Below, in pieces: positions 58,665-64,000 of a stretch of DNA of 64,000 bases (positions within the stretch are counted from its first letter, which is position 1; the number at the start of each line of letters is the position of its first letter). The DNA is from Desulfoferula sp040751985 (GTDB taxonomy: Bacteria > Desulfobacterota > Desulfarculia > Desulfarculales > Desulfarculaceae). Location of the stretch: positions 1 through 64,000 of the forward strand of contig JBFMFU010000096.1 of the NCBI GenBank assembly GCA_040751985.1, read 5' to 3'. Below the pieces are notes generated by a model. That model ran no database searches and was not told the origin of the DNA. It saw only the letters and a list, made by a program, of their open reading frames with translations. The position numbers and the translations under genes are program-made.

Positions 58665-60008
58665 TTACTTGCTGAGGCCGTTGAGCAGGGACTCCTGGCC
58701 GGTGGCTTCGCGCACCGCCCGCCAGAGCCCGCCCTGGGGATCCACCTGGCGGCGGTGGCTGATGGCCAACTCGATGGGCACGTGCACGTAGTGGTTGTTC
58801 CACAGGGAGACCAGCATGCCCGTACGGCCGCTCATGCCCGCATGCACCGCGTAGTGGCCCAGGAAGCCGGTGTAGATGCGGTCCTCGGAGTTGGCCGGCA
58901 CCGAGCGGATGATGTAGCTGGGGTCGATGTACTTGAGGTTCAGCTCGATGCCCAGTTTGTAGAAATGCTCGCTGATGCGCTTCTTCAGGTACGGGCCGAT
59001 GTCGCCCAGCACCACGTTACCGCTCAGATCGCGGCCCAGGTCCTGGCCCTCGAAGAACTTCTGCCCGGCGCCCTCGGCCACCACGATCACCGCGTGGCCC
59101 CGGTCGCTCAGGCGGTTCTCCATCTGGGCCAGCAGGCCGTGGGGTCCGTCCAGGTCGAAGTCCACTTCCGGGATCAGGCAGAAGTTCACCTCGGTCAAGG
59201 CCAGGGTGGCGTAGGCGGCCACGAAACCCGACAGGCGGCCCATGAGCTTGACCATGCCCACGCCGTGGGGGGCGCCGGTGGCCTCGTTGTGCGCCCCCAG
59301 GATGGCCCGGGTGGCGGCCTCCACCGCGGTCTCAAACCCGAAGGTGCGCTCCACGAAACAGATGTCGTTGTCAATGGTCTTGGGTATGCAGATCACCCCC
59401 ACCTTGAGCCGGCGCTTGCTGATCTCCTTGTAAATGGCCTGCCCGGCGTGCAAGGTGCCGTCGCCGCCGATCATGAACAGCAGCCCGATGTTCTGCCGCT
59501 CCAGGGAGTCCACCACCTCCTCGATGGGCTGGGGCCCGCGGCTCATGCCCAGGAAGGCCCCACCGCGGCCGTGGATGTTCTGCACCACCTCCGGGTTGAG
59601 GTCCATCAGCTCGTGGCCGTAGCGGGGGCAGAAGCCCTGCAGGCCATAGCGGACGCCCACGATGTTGCGCACCCCGTAGATGTAGTAGAGCTGCAGGACG
59701 ATGGAGCGCAGCAGGGAGTTGATGCCTGGGCACATGCCGCCGCAGGTGACGATGGCCGCCTTGAGTTTGATGGGGTCGAAGTAAATGTGCTGGCGGGGGC
59801 CGGCCAACTCAAAGGTGGGCGGCTCCCCCTTGCCCTTGAGCTGGCTGGGGTAGGGATTGACCAGCACCCGGTCCCCCTCGCCCACCATGGCGCAGACGCT
59901 GCCGTCCGGGCCGCACATCTGGGAGACGGGGTTGATTATCTTGGCCGGGCCCAGGGTGGCGATGGCGGTCTGGGAGGCGCGTACCGCGTGTCGTTCTTCG
60001 CGTATCAT
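58665..60008 (-). CDS. 6-phosphofructokinase (clade X type, probably ATP-dependent)
   Basis: 447 residues, larger than E. coli PfkA (320). TCGGMCPGINSLLR, FMIGGDGTLHAG (181-190 region), PKTIDND (about 209-215) and GRLSGFVAAYATL are visible. At the two specificity positions it has Gly184 (ATP-type, GGDG) but Lys210 (PPi-type, KTIDND); this mixture is seen in the ATP-dependent clade that includes trypanosomatid enzymes. The N-terminal about 75 residues are an extension. ATG 60008 has GAGGGA upstream. Glycolysis/gluconeogenesis, cytoplasmic. Confidence 0.9.
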   Translation of the reverse strand: MIREERHAVRASQTAIATLGPAKIINPVSQMCGPDGSVCAMVGEGDRVLVNPYPSQLKGKGEPPTFELAGPRQHIYFDPIKLKAAIVTCGGMCPGINSLLRSIVLQLYYIYGVRNIVGVRYGLQGFCPRYGHELMDLNPEVVQNIHGRGGAFLGMSRGPQPIEEVVDSLERQNIGLLFMIGGDGTLHAGQAIYKEISKRRLKVGVICIPKTIDNDICFVERTFGFETAVEAATRAILGAHNEATGAPHGVGMVKLMGRLSGFVAAYATLALTEVNFCLIPEVDFDLDGPHGLLAQMENRLSDRGHAVIVVAEGAGQKFFEGQDLGRDLSGNVVLGDIGPYLKKRISEHFYKLGIELNLKYIDPSYIIRSVPANSEDRIYTGFLGHYAVHAGMSGRTGMLVSLWNNHYVHVPIELAISHRRQVDPQGGLWRAVREATGQESLLNGLSK

Positions 60009-60187
60009 GTTCCCTCAACTGCATGAGCATGCCTAAGGCGTTTAAAAAACGCTAGCATCCCCGGGGGGGCGGGTCAAGCGCGGCCGGGGCGGGCTTTTCC
60101 AAAGCCAAGGGTTGTGTTACCATCACTGGCGCTGCACCCGGCAGGGGCCCGGCCAGCGGTTTTGCTTCTAACCCATGGAGAACTTTA

Positions 60188-61348
60188 ATGAGTTGGCGAT
60201 TCAGCCTGGAAGGGGTGCGGCGCACCGTCTTTGGCCAGGGCGCCGCGGCCCAGTTGGCCGCTGAGCTGGCCCTCATAGGGGCCGCGCGGGTTTTGCTGGT
60301 GATCGACCCCGGAGTGGCCCAGGCCGGCATCGCCGCGCCCGCCCTGGAGTCCCTGGCCCAGGCCAAGATCGCCTCCTGGACCTTCAGCGACCTGACCCGG
60401 GAGCCGGAGCCGGCCGAGGCCGACGCGGCCGCAGCCCTGGGCAGGCGCGAGAAGGTGCAGGCCGTGGTGGGCATTGGCGGGGGCAGTGCCCTGGACCTGG
60501 CCAAGGCCGCCGCGGTGCTCATCACCAACCCCGGCAAGGCCGCGGACTACGTGGGCCTGGATCTGGTCAAGCAGCCGGGGGTGCCCTGCCTGTGCCTGCC
60601 CACCACCGCCGGCACCGGCAGCGAGGTGACCTTCACTGCCGTGTTCACCCGCCGCTCCGACCGCTTCAAGGGCGGCATCAACGGCCGTCTGCTCTACCCT
60701 TTTGCGGCCGTCCTGGACCCGCTGCTCACCCTGAGCTGCCCGCCCTACATCACGGCCATCACCGGCATGGACGCCCTGACCCACGCCATGGAGGCCTACA
60801 CCAGCAACCAGGCCCACCCGGTCAGCGACATGAACGCCCTGACGGCCATCGAGCTCATCGGCCGGCACCTGCGCCGGGCGGTGGCCGACGGCCAGGACCT
60901 GGAGGCGCGGGAGGGCATGCTTCTGGCCGCGCACCTGGCCGGCCTGGCCCTGGCCCAGGCCGGCGTCACCGCGGTGCACGCCATGGCCTATCCCCTGGGC
61001 GCCTTCTACGACATACCCCACGGCGAGGCCAACGCCCTGCTGCTGCCTTACGTGCTTGAGCACAATAAGAGCGCCGCCATCGAGCGCTTCGCGGTGATGG
61101 CCCACCTGCTGGCCGAGCTGCCCGCGGAGCTGGACCTGAACCAGTCGGCCGCGGCCTGCGTGCAAGAGGTGCGGGCCCTGGCAACGGCGGTGGGCATCCC
61201 CAGCAGCCTGCGCCAGCTCAAGGTGCCCGAGGATTCGGTGCCGGCCATGGCCGCCAAGGCCATGACCGTGGCCCGGCCCATCGCCAACAACCCCCGCCAG
61301 GTCAGCGCCGCGGACCTGGAGGCCATCTATCGCGAGGCCTTTGCCTAG
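60188..61348 (+). CDS. kdnB: Iron-dependent alcohol dehydrogenase, KdnB-like (Kdo8N pathway)
   Basis: 386 residues, type-III alcohol dehydrogenase fold. NAD-binding GIGGGSALDLAKA, PTTAGTGSEVT, GMDALTHAMEAY and HGEANALLL (metal ligands Asp/His) are present. The gene directly precedes a DegT aminotransferase and kdsB; in Shewanella the same trio makes 8-amino-3,8-dideoxy-Kdo, with KdnB oxidising Kdo at C8 to the aldehyde. The assignment therefore rests on context. The ATG at 60188 follows GGAGAAC. A general alcohol dehydrogenase remains possible. Confidence 0.8.
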   Translation: MSWRFSLEGVRRTVFGQGAAAQLAAELALIGAARVLLVIDPGVAQAGIAAPALESLAQAKIASWTFSDLTREPEPAEADAAAALGRREKVQAVVGIGGGSALDLAKAAAVLITNPGKAADYVGLDLVKQPGVPCLCLPTTAGTGSEVTFTAVFTRRSDRFKGGINGRLLYPFAAVLDPLLTLSCPPYITAITGMDALTHAMEAYTSNQAHPVSDMNALTAIELIGRHLRRAVADGQDLEAREGMLLAAHLAGLALAQAGVTAVHAMAYPLGAFYDIPHGEANALLLPYVLEHNKSAAIERFAVMAHLLAELPAELDLNQSAAACVQEVRALATAVGIPSSLRQLKVPEDSVPAMAAKAMTVARPIANNPRQVSAADLEAIYREAFA

Positions 61349-61359
61349 GAGAAGAAGGC

Positions 61360-62553
61360 ATGCCTGGATTCGAGTGGTTGGGAGAAGAAGAAACCCGCGC
61401 CGTGGCCGAAGTCATGCAGCGCAAGGTTTTGTTCCGCTACGAGTTCGCCGAGCAGCGCCAGGGCGTCTGGTGCGTCCGTGAGTTCGAGGAGGCCTTTGCC
61501 CGCTTCACCGGGGCCCGCTTCGCCTGCGCCGTATCCTCGGGCAGCGCGGCGGTGAAGGTGGCCCTGGCCGCCCTGGGCGTGGGCTACGGCGACGAGGTCA
61601 TCGTGCCCGGCTTCACCTTCGTGGCCACCTGGGAGGCGGTGCTGGACCTGGGCGCCAAGCCGGTGTTCTGCGAGATCGACCAGACCCTGTGCCTGGACCC
61701 CGCGGACCTGGAGGGGCGCATCACCGACAAGACCGCCTGCATCCTGCCGGTGCACATGATGGGCGCCGGCGCCCGCATAGAGGCCATCAAGGCCTTCGCC
61801 GACCAGCGCGGCCTGCCGGTGATGGAGGACACGGCCCAGGCCGCCGGCGGCTTCCAGGGCGGCCGGCACCTGGGCACCTTCGGGGCCCTGGGCTCCTTTT
61901 CCTTCGACGCGGTCAAGACCCTCACCTGCGGCGAGGGCGGCATGGTGGTGACCGACGACGAAGCCCTGCACCAGAACGCCAGCGAGTACCAGGACCACGG
62001 CCACGACCACAAGCCGGTGGGCCGGGGCAACGAGGGCCGGCGCTTCATCGGCTTCAACTACCGCATGATGGAGCTGCAGGGGGCCCTGGGCCTGGTGCAG
62101 CTGGGCAAGCTGCCGGAGATGGTGGCCACCCAGCGCCGCCACAAGGCGGCCCTCAAGGAGGCGCTGGGGCGCACTCCCGGTGTCAGCTTCCGGGACCTGA
62201 TCGACGAGAGCGGCGACTCGGCCACCTTCCTGGCCTGGTTCATGGAGACGCCCGGGCAGGCCAAGAAGTTCGCCCGCCTGCTGGCCGACCACGGCGCGCC
62301 GGCCATCTCCTGGGGGGTGAACACCTGGCACGCCTACCACAACTGGGAGCACCTGCAGGCCGGAGCCAGCCTGGCCCGGGGCGGCTGGCCCTTTGCCCGC
62401 CCCGAGGGCCGGGCCGCCTACCCGGCCCAGGCCCTGCCCCGCACCAAGGAGCTGCTCTCGCGCTGCCTGAGCTGGCAGATCATGCTGGGCTGGGACGAGG
62501 CGCGCCTGGAGCAGATGACCGAGGCTATCAACCGCTCCATCGCGGCGATGTAA
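61360..62553 (+). CDS. kdnA: DegT/DnrJ/EryC1 aminotransferase, KdnA-like (Kdo8N pathway)
   Basis: 397 residues of PLP aminotransferase family DegT. The Schiff-base Lys186 is in SFSFDAVKTLTCGEGG, and MEDTAQAAGG (Asp157) contacts the pyridine nitrogen. VPGFTFVATWEAV and FNYRMMELQGALGL are further family marks. In the Kdo8N route KdnA transaminates the 8-oxo-Kdo product of KdnB with glutamate. It lies 11 nt after kdnB and 3 nt before kdsB. Other DegT roles in O-antigen sugars are an alternative, but no such genes are near. Confidence 0.82.
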   Translation: MPGFEWLGEEETRAVAEVMQRKVLFRYEFAEQRQGVWCVREFEEAFARFTGARFACAVSSGSAAVKVALAALGVGYGDEVIVPGFTFVATWEAVLDLGAKPVFCEIDQTLCLDPADLEGRITDKTACILPVHMMGAGARIEAIKAFADQRGLPVMEDTAQAAGGFQGGRHLGTFGALGSFSFDAVKTLTCGEGGMVVTDDEALHQNASEYQDHGHDHKPVGRGNEGRRFIGFNYRMMELQGALGLVQLGKLPEMVATQRRHKAALKEALGRTPGVSFRDLIDESGDSATFLAWFMETPGQAKKFARLLADHGAPAISWGVNTWHAYHNWEHLQAGASLARGGWPFARPEGRAAYPAQALPRTKELLSRCLSWQIMLGWDEARLEQMTEAINRSIAAM

Positions 62554-62556
62554 GCC

Positions 62557-63300
62557 ATGGCCCTGCACGTGATCATACCGGCCCGCTACGGCTCCAGCCG
62601 TTTTCCGGGCAAGCCCCTGGTCAAGATCGCCGGCCGCCCCATGATCCAGCACGTGATGGAGCGAGTGGGCCGGGCATCAGGCGTAGAGACCGTGGCCGTG
62701 GCCACCGACGACGAGCGGGTGGCCGCGGCGGTGGAGGCCTTCGGCGGCCGGGCCATCATGACCCCCAGCGAGCTGCGCTCGGGCTCGGACCGGGTGGCCG
62801 CCGCCGCCGAGGTGCTGGGCCTGGGGCCCGAGGAGCTGGTGGCCAACGTGCAGGGCGACCAGCCCCTGCTGCCGGCCGAGGTGCTGGAGCAGTGCGCGGC
62901 GGCGCTAATGGCCGAGCCCGGCCTGGGCATGAGCACCCCGGTGGTGCCCATCCGCCACCCCGAGGAGGTGGGTGACTCCAACCACGTCAAGGTGGTCATG
63001 GCCGCCAGCGGCAACGCCCTGTACTTCTCGCGCCTGCCGGTGCCTTTCCCCCGCGACGGCGGCGAGGTCACCTATTACAAGCACCTGGGGGTGTACCTGT
63101 TCCGGCGTCCCTTCCTGGCGGCCTTCGCCGCCCTGCCCAGCGGCCGCCTGGAGAACCTGGAGAAGCTGGAGCAGCTCCGGGCCCTGGAGCACGGCCACGC
63201 CGTGCGCTGCGTGGTCACCAGCTTCGACTCGCCCGAGGTGGACCGCCCCGAGGACGCTGCCCGGGTGGCCGCCCTGCTGCGCCAGCAGGGCCAAGGCTGA
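62557..63300 (+). CDS. kdsB: CMP-Kdo / CMP-Kdo8N cytidylyltransferase
   Basis: 247 residues, full-length KdsB. VIIPARYGSSRFPGKPLV (nucleotide loop), GRPMIQHVMERV, VATDDERV and NVQGDQPLL are diagnostic. It activates Kdo, or Kdo8N, as the CMP sugar for lipid A glycosylation. The neighbouring kdnA-kdnB pair suggests the amino sugar is the actual substrate. Translation follows kdnA after 3 nt. Confidence 0.94.
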   Translation: MALHVIIPARYGSSRFPGKPLVKIAGRPMIQHVMERVGRASGVETVAVATDDERVAAAVEAFGGRAIMTPSELRSGSDRVAAAAEVLGLGPEELVANVQGDQPLLPAEVLEQCAAALMAEPGLGMSTPVVPIRHPEEVGDSNHVKVVMAASGNALYFSRLPVPFPRDGGEVTYYKHLGVYLFRRPFLAAFAALPSGRLENLEKLEQLRALEHGHAVRCVVTSFDSPEVDRPEDAARVAALLRQQGQG

Positions 63301-63312
63301 AGGAGCAGGGCT

Positions 63313-64000
63313 ATGCTGCTGACGCCGGGCCGGGCCGCCTTCTTCGGGGCCGGCCCGGTTTGGCCCCTATGGCTGCTGGCTGCCGCGGCCCTGGCCCTGT
63401 TCCTCTGGGGCCTGGCCCGCCGGCGGGACATGGCCACCCCGCCGGGCCAGAGCTGGGCGGCCTACTGGCTGCTGCTGGCCCCCCTGTGGCGGGCCTCGCG
63501 CCTGTGCGGCCTGCTCACCTGCTTGGCCTGGTGGACCCTGTGGGACCTGGCCGGCGGCTGCCTGCTCTGGCTGGCCCACCTGGTCATCCATCCCTTCCTG
63601 CGGGGCCCGGCCTACCTGTTCTTCTCCTGGTACCTGGACTGGGCCGGGGCGGTGTTCACCATCGCCTGCCTGCTGCTCATCATCGGCCGCTACACCATCT
63701 GGTGCCGCCGTGCCCTGGGGGTGCGCAGCGCCTGGCTGCTCTGGCTGGGCCTCATTACCGGCTTCACCGGCTTCGTAGTGGAGGCCGGCCGCCTGGGGGC
63801 CACCCGGCCGGACTGGGCCTGGTTCTCGCCCATGGGCATGCGCCTGGCCGAACGCTGGCTGGGCGGCGGCTCGGACGCGGCCCTGTGGGCCTGGTGGTGG
63901 GTCCACGCCATCCTGGGCCTGACCCTGTTCGCCGGCCTGCCCTGGCTAAAGGTGCGGGCTGGGCAGGAGCGGCCTGAGGCCCTGGGCAGCCACTTGCACA
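63313..64000 (+). CDS. NarI/heterodisulfide-reductase-like membrane protein, N-terminal part (cut by window edge)
   Basis: At least 229 residues without a stop before the window ends. About six hydrophobic segments. YLFFSWYLDWAGAVFTIACLL, RYTIWCRRALG, GLITGFTGFVVEAGRL and WWVHAILGLTLFAGLPWLK resemble the membrane NarI-like N-terminal half of Fe-S oxidoreductases related to HdrD/DsrK. In Desulfobacterota such proteins usually continue with a soluble 2x[4Fe-4S] plus CCG-domain half, which would lie beyond 64000. AAGGAG precedes the ATG, 12 nt after kdsB. Confidence 0.7.
   Translation, partial: MLLTPGRAAFFGAGPVWPLWLLAAAALALFLWGLARRRDMATPPGQSWAAYWLLLAPLWRASRLCGLLTCLAWWTLWDLAGGCLLWLAHLVIHPFLRGPAYLFFSWYLDWAGAVFTIACLLLIIGRYTIWCRRALGVRSAWLLWLGLITGFTGFVVEAGRLGATRPDWAWFSPMGMRLAERWLGGGSDAALWAWWWVHAILGLTLFAGLPWLKVRAGQERPEALGSHLH

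Noticed and set aside
60026..60055. Short palindrome GCGTTTAAAAAACGC upstream of the phosphofructokinase gene
   Set aside because: Only 6-bp arms with a 3-nt centre; no matching second site or known operator, so it is not called a regulatory element.

Overview
The window looks like a chromosomal segment of a GC-rich anaerobic Desulfobacterota (deltaproteobacterial) bacterium, possibly a Desulfarculales-like sulfate reducer. This is an inference. It rests on strong G/C third-position bias, frequent GTG/TTG starts, a superoxide reductase, a four-subunit 2-oxoacid:ferredoxin oxidoreductase, acetyl-CoA synthetase, a branched-chain-type ABC importer, a ferredoxin-nitroreductase fusion and a NarI/Hdr-like membrane subunit at the right edge. 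No rRNA or other decisive marker is present.

Layout. 1-110: tail of an IS110-family transposase. 0.2-4.6 kb: CDF metal transporter, acetyl-CoA synthetase, MgtE. 4.7-13.1 kb: 5-oxoprolinase genes (PxpA and a PxpB-PxpC fusion) divergent from a D-glutamate-cyclase-like gene (DUF1445) and a complete LIV-type ABC transporter; these may act together on pyroglutamate or related amino acids. 13.2-16.4 kb: MaoC-like hydratase, a catalytically degenerate AMP-forming synthetase and an intact HDAC/AcuC-type deacetylase. 16.5-21.5 kb: arsenate reductase, PhoR-PhoB, ClC channel with CBS domains. 21.5-28.6 kb: tightly packed operon ispDF-cysS-AbiGi-like-quinone reductase-uvrB-alpha/beta hydrolase. 28.7-35.5 kb: superoxide reductase, uvrC, tatB-tatC, korDABC with a terminator. 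35.5-38.4 kb: a minus-strand run of five poorly characterised cysteine-rich genes (two DUF6125-like paralogs, TIGR04076-like, DUF3795-like, ferredoxin-nitroreductase) behind a TetR/FadR-like palindrome. 38.5-46.7 kb: DJ-1/PfpI protein, Zn-ribbon/winged-helix protein, GpgS-like glycosyltransferase with MscS and CorA, FAD-linked oxidase, rhodanese, SAP-domain protein with Hsp20, MEDS-domain protein. 47.0-54.8 kb: an eight-gene minus-strand operon pepP-xerD-(DHH/CBS/tRNA nucleotidyltransferase)-M50 protease-scpA-scpB-rluB-tRNAVal with a terminator. 55-60 kb: sigma-54 activator, proC, stand-alone AICAR transformylase, phosphofructokinase. 60.2-63.3 kb: Fe-dependent dehydrogenase, DegT aminotransferase and KdsB, matching the Kdo8N (8-amino-Kdo) route. 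63.3 kb to the end: truncated NarI-like membrane protein.

The strongest leads for new biology are (i) the pseudo-synthetase plus deacetylase pair, (ii) the five-gene redox-flavoured DUF operon with its operator, (iii) the Kdo8N locus, (iv) the GT81-like/MscS/CorA osmotic module and (v) the rluB stop codon that overlaps a tRNA gene. No CRISPR array, prophage or integrated element beyond the IS110 remnant was seen.
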